Notes under the pieces: model-generated | What the model saw: only the letters and a program-made list of their open reading frames with translations | Databases searched by the model: none | Told to the model about the DNA's origin: nothing | From: Chitinophagia bacterium | Lineage (GTDB): Bacteria > Bacteroidota > Bacteroidia > Chitinophagales > Chitinophagaceae | DNA: 12,573 nt | Direction: 5' to 3' | Assembly (NCBI GenBank): GCA_010027295.1 | Contig: RGVM01000028.1 | Location: 1 to 12,573 of the forward strand | Shown here: in pieces, positions 1 through 7,670 of the stretch | Numbering within the stretch: the first letter of the stretch is position 1 | How the letters are laid out: each line of letters begins with the position of its first letter | Position numbers and translations under genes: made by a program

Positions 1-138
1 GCCTCCCTGGGTTTCGGCTGGCTGATGCGCAACGTCCTCGACAACGACCGGCTCGCAGCGCTGACCCTCGGAAGCGTCCTCATGGGCGTGGCAGCCATCC
101 TCTGCCTGCTGCTGGTGAAGGAAAGGAACACACATTGA
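1..138 (+). CDS. C-terminal end of a probable MFS-type sugar transporter (5' end outside window)
   Basis: An open frame runs from the first base of the window to a TGA and encodes 45 residues. They read as a short loop with F-G-W-L-M-R-N, then one hydrophobic helix (about residues 21-39, L-T-L-G-S-V-L-M-G-V-A-A-I-L) and a basic tail ending K-E-R-N-T-H. This is how the last transmembrane helix of a major facilitator transporter usually ends. The gene stops 16 bases before an exported alpha-amylase. Bacteroidota often place an MFS malto-oligosaccharide carrier beside such enzymes, so uptake of maltose or maltodextrin across the inner membrane is the likely role. The family call is an inference from one helix and the context; another polytopic membrane protein is possible. 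Confidence 0.55.
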   Translation, partial: ASLGFGWLMRNVLDNDRLAALTLGSVLMGVAAILCLLLVKERNTH

Positions 139-154
139 TACCAATAGACCCCGC

Positions 155-2017
155 ATGCACCTGAGAAACAAAATCGCCATCCTGCTGTCCCTCGCCATCG
201 GCACGGCAACCGCACAGACGACGGTGTACCCGGCCCACTGGTGGACGGGCATGCGCCACCACTCCCTCAAACTGCTCGTCAGAAGCCACGACAGCGCCCT
301 GTATGCCAAAGCGCCGAGGGTGAGCTCGTCCACCCCGGGCATCGTCGTACGGAAGGTGGAGACCCTGCGAAACCACCGCTACCTGCAGGTCCATGTCGAC
401 ATCGCCCCGTCCGCCAGACCCGGACGGCATCAACTCCGCATCGGCAGCCGGACCATCCCCTTCGAACTCAAGCCGAAGGACCCCACAGACGGCAAGTCCC
501 GCATCCGGGGCGTCGACTCGCGCGACCTGACCTATCTCCTCATGCCCGACAGGTTCGCCAATGGCGACCCTGCCAACGACGCTTTCCCCGACCTCCGCGA
601 CAACCAGGCCGACCGGAACAACAAATTCGCACGCCACGGCGGTGACCTCAAAGGCGTCGAAGACCGCCTCGACTACTTCACCGACCTCGGCGTCACCACC
701 CTCTGGTTCACGCCCGTCACAGAGAACGACATGCCCCGCATGCATGAGGGGCAGTGGGACATGGCCGGCTACCACGGCTATTGGTTCACCGAGCACTACG
801 CCGTGGACAGACGCCTGGGTGGCAACAACGCCTACAGGTCGCTCGTCGAGAAGGCCCATGCAAAAGGACTCAAGATCATCCAGGATGCCATCTACAACCA
901 TATCGGCATCCATCATTGGATACAGACCGACCCGCCCGACAACGCCTGGGTGAACCAATGGCCATCCTTCACCGGCCCCAACCACCGGGAGGAGACGCTG
1001 ATGGATCCCTACGCCTCCCGGAATGACCGCGAGAATATGGTCAAGGGCTGGTTCACACCGCACCTGCCCGACCTCAACCTCTCCAATCCCGACCTGGCCG
1101 ACTACCTCATCCAGCACGCCATATGGTCCGTCGAAGAGTTCGGTTTCGACGGATTCCGGATAGATACCTATAAATACTGCGACGAGCCCTTCCTCAACCG
1201 TATGAACGCCGAACTCCTCCGCGAGTTCCCCACCCTCACAACCTTCGTAGAGGCATGGGCCAACACCACCGTGGCCAATGCCTATTACGTCCGAAACAAC
1301 TTCGACATACCCTTCAAGCACAACGCCCAGGGCGCCATCGACTTCTCCCTATGCTTCGCCTGCCACGCCGGCATGACACAGTCGCCCGGATGGACCGATG
1401 GCGTGAACCGCATCTACATGACCCTCGCTCAGGACTTCATCTACAAGGACCCCCTGAAGAACTGCATCTTCCTCGATAACCATGACATGGACCGCATCTT
1501 CTCCACCATCGGCGAGGATTGGAACAAGATGACCTGGGGACTCAACTGGCTCATGACGCTCAGGGGGATCCCGCAGCTCTACTACGGGACGGAGATCCTC
1601 ATGAAGAACTTCAAGAATCCCACAGACGCCGAAGTGAGGCTCGACTTCCCCGGCGGCTGGCCCGGCGATCCGGTCGATAAGTTCAAGGCCTCCGGAAGGA
1701 ACACCCTCGAGGAAAAGTCTTTCCAATATACCAGGGCCCTCGCCCGGTTTCGAAGGTCGTCCTCCGCCCTCACAACCGGTCGGACCATGCAGTACGTAGT
1801 GCGCGACGGCGCCTATGTCTATTTCCGGTACGACGACAGGCAGACCGTCATGGTGGTCACCAATACCGGCCGGAACGCCTTCAAGCTCGACGGGAAGACC
1901 TATGCCGAGAGAACCTCCGGGTTCACCCGGGCCAGGAACGTGGTCACCGGGGATGTATATGACCTTGCCACCCTCACCGTTCCGCCCGGCGCCGGCTGGG
2001 TCATGGAACTGAAATGA
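155..2017 (+). CDS. Exported GH13 alpha-amylase / neopullulanase-like glycoside hydrolase
   Basis: The 620-residue protein starts with a signal peptide (residues 1-20, cleavage at A-T-A|Q, no lipobox Cys), so it should act in the periplasm. Residues about 22-107 resemble the cyclomaltodextrinase N-terminal beta domain (Y-P-A-H-W-W-T-G-M). The GH13 barrel follows from about 125. Region I is D244-A-I-Y-N248-H249, region II G-F-D-G-F-R-I-D337 (nucleophile), region III F-V-E366-A-W (acid/base), and region IV D-N-H443-D444. A small C-terminal beta domain covers about 545-620. All catalytic residues are present. It should hydrolyse alpha-1,4 links in maltodextrin, cyclodextrin or pullulan fragments. 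It lies 16 bases after the transporter end and overlaps glgB by ATGA, indicating one operon. Exact substrate preference cannot be read from sequence. The SusA-like role is inferred. Confidence 0.9.
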   Translation: MHLRNKIAILLSLAIGTATAQTTVYPAHWWTGMRHHSLKLLVRSHDSALYAKAPRVSSSTPGIVVRKVETLRNHRYLQVHVDIAPSARPGRHQLRIGSRTIPFELKPKDPTDGKSRIRGVDSRDLTYLLMPDRFANGDPANDAFPDLRDNQADRNNKFARHGGDLKGVEDRLDYFTDLGVTTLWFTPVTENDMPRMHEGQWDMAGYHGYWFTEHYAVDRRLGGNNAYRSLVEKAHAKGLKIIQDAIYNHIGIHHWIQTDPPDNAWVNQWPSFTGPNHREETLMDPYASRNDRENMVKGWFTPHLPDLNLSNPDLADYLIQHAIWSVEEFGFDGFRIDTYKYCDEPFLNRMNAELLREFPTLTTFVEAWANTTVANAYYVRNNFDIPFKHNAQGAIDFSLCFACHAGMTQSPGWTDGVNRIYMTLAQDFIYKDPLKNCIFLDNHDMDRIFSTIGEDWNKMTWGLNWLMTLRGIPQLYYGTEILMKNFKNPTDAEVRLDFPGGWPGDPVDKFKASGRNTLEEKSFQYTRALARFRRSSSALTTGRTMQYVVRDGAYVYFRYDDRQTVMVVTNTGRNAFKLDGKTYAERTSGFTRARNVVTGDVYDLATLTVPPGAGWVMELK

Positions 2018-4002
2018 CCGGTATGCACGAAGGGAAAGGGAAAGAGGCGGAGGATACGGACGGTCGTCCCTATGAGCAAATCCATTTCGTGGACACGACA
2101 CGCCCCGTTTGGAACTACTCTCTTTTTACCGACGAGGTGATCCGCAACTTCCAACAGGGCACCTGCTACGATGCCTACCTGTACTTCGGCAACCACACTC
2201 GCACCGTCCTCGACAGGCAGGGCACCTACTTCGCCGTATGGGCGCCGAACGCGACGGCGGTGTCCGTCATAGGGGACTTCAACCGTTGGGATGCCGATGC
2301 CCATCCGCTCTTCGTCCGGCTCGACCAGAGCGGCATCTGGGAGGGCTTCCTGCCCGACGTGGGCAGGGGTGTGGTCTATAAATACCGGATTATCGGGCAT
2401 GGCGGGATGCCCCTCGACAAGGGCGATCCCTATGGCAAATACTGGGAACACAAGCCAAGGACCGGCACGATTACCTGGACCCCCCTTTACGAATGGGGAG
2501 ATGCCGACTGGATGGCCGGCCGGAAAGCGCATAACGCACTGGATGCCCCCTACTCCGTATATGAGGTACACCTCCCCAGCTGGAAGAGGCCCGACCGGCA
2601 CGACGAAGACCGCTACTACACCTATGCGGAGATCGCCGACAGGCTCGTGCCCTATGTCAAGGAAATGGGCTTCACGCACGTCGAGCTCATGCCCGTCATG
2701 GAGTTCCCCTTCGACGGCAGCTGGGGCTACCAGGGAACGGGATACTTCGCCCCGACGTCGCGATTCGGCGCACCGGAGGACTTCATGGCCCTGGTGGACC
2801 GCTTCCACCGCGAAGGCATCGGTGTCATCCTCGACTGGGTGCCGTCCCACTTCCCCTATGACGCACACGGGCTCTTCCTCTTCGACGGCGCGCATACCTA
2901 CGAGTACGCCGACATGCGAAAGGGGTATCACCCCGACTGGAACAGCTATATCTTCAACTATGGAAGGGGCGAGGTGAAGTCCTTCCTCATCAGCAACGCG
3001 CGCTACTGGTTCGACAGGTACCATGTCGACGGCATCCGCGTGGACGCCGTGTCCTCGATGCTCCGGCTCGACTACTCCCGCAAACAGGGTGAATGGGAGC
3101 CCAACGCATTCGGAGGCAACGGGAACCTCGAGGCCATCGCCTTCATCAAGGACCTCAACCAGACCATCTACCGCGACTTCCCCGACGTGCAGACCATTGC
3201 GGAGGAGGCCACCGACTGGCCCGGCGTCTCAAGGCCCACCTGGCAGGACGGACTCGGCTTCGGCATGAAATGGATGATGGGCTGGATGCACGACACCCTC
3301 CGGTACTTCAAGCAGGATCCCCTGTACCGCCAGCATCAGCAGGACCAGTTCACCTTCAGCATGATGTACTTCTACGACGAGAACTTCATGCTGCCACTCA
3401 GTCACGACGAGGTTGTCCACGGCAAATCTCCGATGCTCTACAAGATGCCCGGCGACGAATGGCAGAAGTTCGCCAACCTTCGGCTGCTCTATGCCTACAT
3501 GTACACGCATCCCGGCGGCAAGCTGCTGTTCATGGGAAACGAGTTCGGACAGACATCGGAATGGAACTACAAGACCGAGCTTGACTGGCATCTGCTGGAA
3601 TTCCCCATACACCTCGGGCTGCGAGACTGCGTGCGCGACCTGAACAGGCTCTACCGAGAAAGGAAGGCCCTCCACGTACGGCAATTCGAGCCCGGCGGAT
3701 TCGAATGGCTCGACCTGAACCACAGGTCCGAATCCGTGGTGTCGTTCATCCGGAAAGGGAAAACCGAGGGGGACCACGTGGTCGTGTTGCTCAACATGAC
3801 GCCCGTACCTCGACACGACTGGAAAGTAAAAGTCAGGGGACGCACGCGGTGGAGGGAGCTCTTCAACAGCGATGACGTCTCCTATGGTGGTTCTGGAGAC
3901 GTATTCAATCCTGACATACCGGTCGAAGTGCTCGACAAGGATGAGGGTCTCTACGAACTCACCCTACATCTTCCGCCGTTGGGGGCAGTGGTATTGGGCT
4001 GA
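2014..4002 (+). CDS. glgB: 1,4-alpha-glucan branching enzyme (glycogen branching enzyme, GH13)
   Basis: The 662-residue protein forms alpha-1,6 branches in glycogen by cutting an alpha-1,4 chain and reattaching it. A CBM48 domain lies at about 65-155 (F-A-V-W-A-P-N-A), and the GH13 barrel runs from about 180 to 540. The signatures are V-I-L-D-W-V-P-S-H (271-279), V-D-G-I-R-V-D344 (nucleophile), T-I-A-E397-E (acid/base) and L-S-H464-D465-E-V-V-H-G-K. The C-terminal all-beta domain ends L-P-P-L-G-A-V-V-L-G. No signal peptide is present, so it is cytoplasmic. The start ATG overlaps the amylase stop (ATGA), implying translational coupling; an ATG three codons later is an alternative start. Length and domain order are normal for the family. 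Being paired with an exported amylase links external glucan uptake to internal glycogen storage. Confidence 0.95.
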   Translation: MTGMHEGKGKEAEDTDGRPYEQIHFVDTTRPVWNYSLFTDEVIRNFQQGTCYDAYLYFGNHTRTVLDRQGTYFAVWAPNATAVSVIGDFNRWDADAHPLFVRLDQSGIWEGFLPDVGRGVVYKYRIIGHGGMPLDKGDPYGKYWEHKPRTGTITWTPLYEWGDADWMAGRKAHNALDAPYSVYEVHLPSWKRPDRHDEDRYYTYAEIADRLVPYVKEMGFTHVELMPVMEFPFDGSWGYQGTGYFAPTSRFGAPEDFMALVDRFHREGIGVILDWVPSHFPYDAHGLFLFDGAHTYEYADMRKGYHPDWNSYIFNYGRGEVKSFLISNARYWFDRYHVDGIRVDAVSSMLRLDYSRKQGEWEPNAFGGNGNLEAIAFIKDLNQTIYRDFPDVQTIAEEATDWPGVSRPTWQDGLGFGMKWMMGWMHDTLRYFKQDPLYRQHQQDQFTFSMMYFYDENFMLPLSHDEVVHGKSPMLYKMPGDEWQKFANLRLLYAYMYTHPGGKLLFMGNEFGQTSEWNYKTELDWHLLEFPIHLGLRDCVRDLNRLYRERKALHVRQFEPGGFEWLDLNHRSESVVSFIRKGKTEGDHVVVLLNMTPVPRHDWKVKVRGRTRWRELFNSDDVSYGGSGDVFNPDIPVEVLDKDEGLYELTLHLPPLGAVVLG

Positions 4003-4026
4003 AGAAATCCTTGATGCCTTTCGGGG

Positions 4027-4920
4027 CTATTTCACCAGCGCCCCTTCGATACCTAGTTGCGACAGCCATCCGATGGCCATTCCCGGCCATTGGTTGAGTA
4101 CAGGGTCCTTTGGTGCCATCCCGTAGCCGTGTCCGCCGTGGTCGAAGATGTGCAGGGAGGCCTTCACCTTGTTCCGCAGCAGTGCCTGGTAGAAGACGAT
4201 GCCGTTCTGCGGGGGCACGGTCTTGTCGTCAGATGAAAAGACGATGAACGTGGGTGGCGTGTTAGGCGTAACACGATTGTAAGTGCTCAGGGAGTCGCTC
4301 AATCCCGGTGCCGGTTCCTTTCCCATCAGCATGGCGGCACTATAGCGGTGGGCGAAGCTGTCCTTCATCGAGATGACAGGATAGATGAGGATGGCGAAGG
4401 CCGGGCGGCTGTCGATGTGCTCGAGCGGGTCGGTTGCATCAGGAACGGCTTCCTTCGGCATGGTCGCGCCCATGGAGGCGAGGTGGCCGCCTGCGGAGAA
4501 ACCGAGGATGCCCGTCTTGGAGGGGTCGATACCCAGTGTGGCCGCCTTCGATTTGATGATGCGCATGGCGGTTGTGACGTCATCGTGTTGGTCGGGGAAA
4601 CGGCTGCCGGTCTGGGCCACGTCGTTGAGCCTGTACATGAGCACGAAGGCGTCGAAGCCTTTTGAATTGAAGAAGCGGGCCACCTGGTGGCCTTCATGGT
4701 CCATCGCCAGGCCGGTGTAGCCGCCGCCGGGACAGATGAGCACGGCAGGACGGTTCGCGGAATTCCCGCAAGGGTAATGGAATATCTGCGGCTGAACGGC
4801 GCGTTTGTCGCGCCCGCCCACCGGATTCACCTGTCTGCCGGGATAGAGGGGGATGGAGTCCTGCGCCTGGGGCATGGCGGAAGCGAGCATACAAAGGATG
4901 TAAAGGAGTGAGCGTATCAT
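4027..4920 (-). CDS. Exported alpha/beta-hydrolase (BD-FAE / esterase-like)
   Basis: The 297-residue protein is read from the ATG at 4920. That start gives a clean signal peptide (M-I-R-S-L-L-Y-I-L-C..., predicted cleavage after A19 before Q20). A longer in-frame start at 5010 would overlap argS by about 60 bases and bury the signal peptide, so it was not used. The serine-hydrolase parts are an oxyanion loop P-G-G-G-Y at 64-68, the nucleophile elbow G-F-S142-A-G-G, an acid at D231 or D232 (S-S-D-D-K-T-V-P-P), and a His in H-G-G-H264-G-Y-G. This layout matches the small Bacteroidota esterase/feruloyl-esterase-like family, often seen with polysaccharide deacetylation. The substrate is unknown; an acyl or acetyl ester of a sugar is a guess. 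It lies 29 bases downstream of argS on the same strand and probably shares its transcript. Confidence 0.82.
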   Translation of the reverse strand: MIRSLLYILCMLASAMPQAQDSIPLYPGRQVNPVGGRDKRAVQPQIFHYPCGNSANRPAVLICPGGGYTGLAMDHEGHQVARFFNSKGFDAFVLMYRLNDVAQTGSRFPDQHDDVTTAMRIIKSKAATLGIDPSKTGILGFSAGGHLASMGATMPKEAVPDATDPLEHIDSRPAFAILIYPVISMKDSFAHRYSAAMLMGKEPAPGLSDSLSTYNRVTPNTPPTFIVFSSDDKTVPPQNGIVFYQALLRNKVKASLHIFDHGGHGYGMAPKDPVLNQWPGMAIGWLSQLGIEGALVK

Positions 4921-4949
4921 GTGTGATTGGGTTCTCGTTGACGTCACTT

Positions 4950-6707
4950 CTACATCCGCTCGGGTACGCGGATGCCCAGCAGCCCCATCGCCGACGCGAT
5001 GACATGACATGTCATCTGGCAGAGCCTCAGCCTCAGCTGACGTTCCGGCTCCGTGGCGGCATTGGCCACGGAGAGCTCGGCATAGAAGGCGTTGAAGGCC
5101 TGGGCGAGCTGGAAGGCGTAGATCGCCACGACGGACGGGTCGAGATCTTCAGCCGCCTGGCGAAGGACCTGCCCGTACATCTCCAATCGAATCAGTACGT
5201 CCTTTTCCAGTCTATGGAGCGACACGCCTGAGATGTCATATCCCGGGTACGGCTGCAGCTTCCGAAGGATGGAGCGGATGCGTGCGTGGGTGTATTGGAT
5301 GAAAGGCCCGGTGAAGCCGTGGAAGTCGATCGACTCCTCCGGGTTGAAGACCATCTTCTTCTTTGGGTCCACCCGCAGGAGGAAGAACTTGAGTGCGCCG
5401 AGTCCCAGCGTCTCGAAGAGTTCGCCCTGCTCTCCGGCCGGTATCTCTTCGAACTTTCCGAGCTCTCGGGTATGGCGTTCTGCGATCTCCACCATCTCCT
5501 GGACGATATCGTCGGCGTCGACAACGGTGCCCTCCCGGCTTTTCATCTTGCCGGTGGGTAGTTCCACCATGCCATAGGAGAGATGATGGATGCCATCGGC
5601 ATAGGGCAGCCCCAGTTTCTGGCAGATGAGGCGCAGCACTTTGAGGTGGTAGTTCTGTTCGTCGCCGACGACGTAGATGCTCTGGTCTGTGCCGAAGTCC
5701 TCGTGTTTCCGCATGGCCAGGCCGATGTCCTGGGTGATGTAGACGGAGGTTCCGTCCTTCCTCAGGAGCAGTTTCTCGTCGAGACCGTCGGGGGTCAGGT
5801 CTATCCAGACGCTTCCGTCGTCCTTTCTTACGAAGACGCCCCTGCGGAGACCTTCTTCGACAGCGTCCTTGCCCAGCAGGTAGGTGTCGCTTTCGTAGTA
5901 GGTCTTTTCGAAACGGCTTCCGATGCGGCGATAGGTGGTCTCGAAACCCTCATAGACCCATCCGTTCATGGTGCGCCAGAGGGCCAGGGTGTCCGGGTCT
6001 CCCTGTTCCCATCTGACCAGCATCTCCTGGGCCGCCAGCAGGATGGGGGCTTCCTTCTCCGCACGGGCCTTGTCGACACCGGATGCCACCAGTGTCTCGA
6101 CTTCGGCGCGGAAGGCATCGTTGAAGCGCACATACCAGTCGCCGACGAAATGGTCGCCCTTTCGGCCCGTGGAGGCGGGGGTGGCGCCATCGGCGTACCG
6201 CTGCCATGCGATCATGCTCTTGCAGATATGCACGCCTCGGTCGTTGACGATGCAGGTGCGAACGACGTCATGGCCATTGGCTTGCAGGATCTCGGCGATG
6301 CTCCAGCCCAGGAAGTTGTTTCGCAGGTGGCCGAGGGGGGAGGAGTACTCCACCATGACCTTCCGACCCGTGGGGGCAGCCATCCCATGGCGCGGATCTG
6401 AGAAGGCATGCGCCAGCATGGACGTCCACCAGGCGTCACGTACGACGAGGTTCAGGAACCCCTTGACCAGGGCATGGGAGGCGTATCTGTCGGGGTGTAG
6501 CTGCGTGAGTCGGTCGCCCAGGCTGCGCGCCAGCATATCCGGAGCCAGGCGCAGCTTTTTGACCAGGGAAAAGATGACGACGGTGTAGTCGCCCTCGAAT
6601 TCGGGGCGGGTGAGGTTTACCTGGAAGTCAGCCGGGCCGGCCTCGAAGGAGTAGAGGGCCAGCAGAGCTTCCCGGACGTCCTGGCGCACCTGATCAAACA
6701 GTAGCAT
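4950..6707 (-). CDS. argS: Arginyl-tRNA synthetase, with an in-frame gap over the HIGH motif
   Basis: This class I synthetase charges tRNA-Arg with arginine in the cytoplasm. The ATG at 6707 gives 585 residues; an upstream start at 6782 would run into the divergent gene and adds unrelated sequence. The Arg-N domain covers about 1-105, the Rossmann core starts at about 117, and the KMSKS equivalent is G386-K-M-K-S390-R-E-G-T. A DALR anticodon-binding domain covers about 465-585 and ends in R-V-P-E-R-M. Flanking landmarks V-N-D-R-G-V-H-I-C-K-S and G-D-E-Q-N-Y-H are intact. The oddity is at residues 122-127: S-S-P runs directly into L-G-H. Family members have about seven more residues here (N-x-x-K-P-L-H type), the last being the first His of HIGH. 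Identity is certain; whether the protein is active as read is doubtful. Confidence 0.95.
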   Translation of the reverse strand: MLLFDQVRQDVREALLALYSFEAGPADFQVNLTRPEFEGDYTVVIFSLVKKLRLAPDMLARSLGDRLTQLHPDRYASHALVKGFLNLVVRDAWWTSMLAHAFSDPRHGMAAPTGRKVMVEYSSPLGHLRNNFLGWSIAEILQANGHDVVRTCIVNDRGVHICKSMIAWQRYADGATPASTGRKGDHFVGDWYVRFNDAFRAEVETLVASGVDKARAEKEAPILLAAQEMLVRWEQGDPDTLALWRTMNGWVYEGFETTYRRIGSRFEKTYYESDTYLLGKDAVEEGLRRGVFVRKDDGSVWIDLTPDGLDEKLLLRKDGTSVYITQDIGLAMRKHEDFGTDQSIYVVGDEQNYHLKVLRLICQKLGLPYADGIHHLSYGMVELPTGKMKSREGTVVDADDIVQEMVEIAERHTRELGKFEEIPAGEQGELFETLGLGALKFFLLRVDPKKKMVFNPEESIDFHGFTGPFIQYTHARIRSILRKLQPYPGYDISGVSLHRLEKDVLIRLEMYGQVLRQAAEDLDPSVVAIYAFQLAQAFNAFYAELSVANAATEPERQLRLRLCQMTCHVIASAMGLLGIRVPERM

Positions 6708-6728
6708 ATCGAATTCTGTGGTGGCTGC

Positions 6729-6750
6729 GAAGGTACGATTCCGTACCTTC
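6729..6750. promoter_or_regulatory. Perfect 9-bp inverted repeat in the argS / phosphodiesterase divergent promoter region
   Basis: The left arm GAAGGTACG (6729-6737) and right arm CGTACCTTC (6742-6750) are exact reverse complements around a 4-base ATTC spacer. Each half contains a sequence close to the Bacteroidota -7 element TAnnTTTG: TACCTTCG on the - strand (6735-6728) facing argS, and TACCTTCC on the + strand (6744-6751) facing the phosphodiesterase. No clear -33 TTG was found for either. It may be a back-to-back promoter, an operator, or both. The repeat is observed; the function is inferred. Confidence 0.45.
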
Positions 6751-6776
6751 CACGCATCATGGAAATGACCTACCGG

Positions 6777-7670
6777 ATGCACCGAAAAGCCAGGGCCGTC
6801 GCTATATCCGCCATCATGCTCTCACAGCTCCCAACCCATTCCCAGACAGCCTTCGACCTGCAGGGGCACCGAGGATGCCGAGGCCTCATGCCGGAGAACA
6901 CCATTCCCGCCATGATCCGGGCTTTGCAACTGGGCGTCTCCACCTTGGAGATGGACGTGGTCATTTCCCGCGACAGCCAGGTCGTCGTCTCCCATGACCC
7001 TTACATGAATGCCGAGTTCTGCCTTAGGCCTGATGGGAGTCCGATTGAAAGGCTGGAGGAACGGGAATTCCGCCTATATGGAATGGACTATGCCGAGATC
7101 GCCCGTTGGGATGTCGGTTCCAAGCCTTACGCCAAATACCCCGAGCAGAGGCGCATGGCCACGCACAAGCCCAGGCTCGAGGATCTCATCGACAGCGTGG
7201 AGCAGTACGCCCGAACAGCAGGCCTCCCCCCGCCGCATTATAACATAGAAACCAAATGCCGACCTGCCGGGGATGGCGTCCTGCACCCCGACCCGGGCAG
7301 TTTCCTCAGGCTTTTAATACAGGTGGTTATTCGTAAGAAGATTAATTCTCGCACAACTATACAGTCGTTCGACATCCGAACCCTTCAAATCATGCATGAG
7401 ACGCATCCTCACATGCAAGCCTCCCTGTTGGTGGAAGCCTCTGACAAGGCAGGGATGGAGGGTCGATTGGCCGAACTGGGGTTCACGCCAGCCGTTTTCA
7501 GTCCGGCCTGGCAGCTCGTGACGCCGGAACTGGTGAAAGCCTGCCACGACAGGGGGGTGCGCATCATTCCCTGGACGGTCAACGAATCCTCCGAAATGGA
7601 GCGATTGAGAAGCATGGGGGTCGACGGGCTGATCACCGACTACCCCGACCGGTTTCCCCGGGTGAAATGA
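6777..7670 (+). CDS. Exported glycerophosphodiester phosphodiesterase (GDPD family)
   Basis: The enzyme hydrolyses deacylated phospholipid headgroup diesters to glycerol-3-phosphate and an alcohol. Read from the ATG at 6777 it has 297 residues and a typical signal peptide (M-H-R-K-A-R, hydrophobic core, cleavage near H-S|Q at 22/23). An in-frame ATG at 6759 adds six residues but would lie almost at the predicted transcription start, so I prefer 6777. Catalytic landmarks are G-H31-R32-G, P-E40-N41-T, E58-M-D60, S-H73-D, Y-N-I-E158-T-K160 and the C-terminal P-W-T-V-N-E and I-T-D-Y-P-D-R motifs. All expected residues are present, so a metal-dependent periplasmic enzyme is likely. Its stop overlaps the possible start of the next gene (ATGA). 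It is transcribed away from argS. Confidence 0.9.
   Translation: MHRKARAVAISAIMLSQLPTHSQTAFDLQGHRGCRGLMPENTIPAMIRALQLGVSTLEMDVVISRDSQVVVSHDPYMNAEFCLRPDGSPIERLEEREFRLYGMDYAEIARWDVGSKPYAKYPEQRRMATHKPRLEDLIDSVEQYARTAGLPPPHYNIETKCRPAGDGVLHPDPGSFLRLLIQVVIRKKINSRTTIQSFDIRTLQIMHETHPHMQASLLVEASDKAGMEGRLAELGFTPAVFSPAWQLVTPELVKACHDRGVRIIPWTVNESSEMERLRSMGVDGLITDYPDRFPRVK

Noticed and set aside
80..1321. Long - strand open frame (413 codons) opposite the amylase gene
   Set aside because: It is antisense to a gene with all GH13 motifs, has a low-complexity Val/Gly/Glu-rich translation, and matches no family I know; a shadow of GC-rich third codon positions.
1900..3024. Long - strand open frame (374 codons) opposite glgB
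   Set aside because: It spans the end of the amylase and half of glgB in antisense, with no recognisable motif.
4003..4048. Possible bidirectional terminator between the convergent glgB and hydrolase genes (GGGGC ... GCCCC)
   Set aside because: The stem is only 5 bp with a 12-base loop, lies inside the hydrolase coding end and has no T-run.
4921..5010. 30-codon N-terminal extension of the alpha/beta-hydrolase
   Set aside because: It overlaps the argS 3' end and would hide a clear signal peptide beginning at 4920.
5583..6401. + strand open frame (272 codons) opposite argS
   Set aside because: The translation is a reverse-frame artefact; the argS reading on the other strand has clear conserved motifs.
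6708..6782. 25-codon N-terminal extension of argS to the ATG at 6782
   Set aside because: It crosses the inverted repeat and the divergent gene's start, and ArgRS proteins typically begin near M-L-L-F-D-Q-V.
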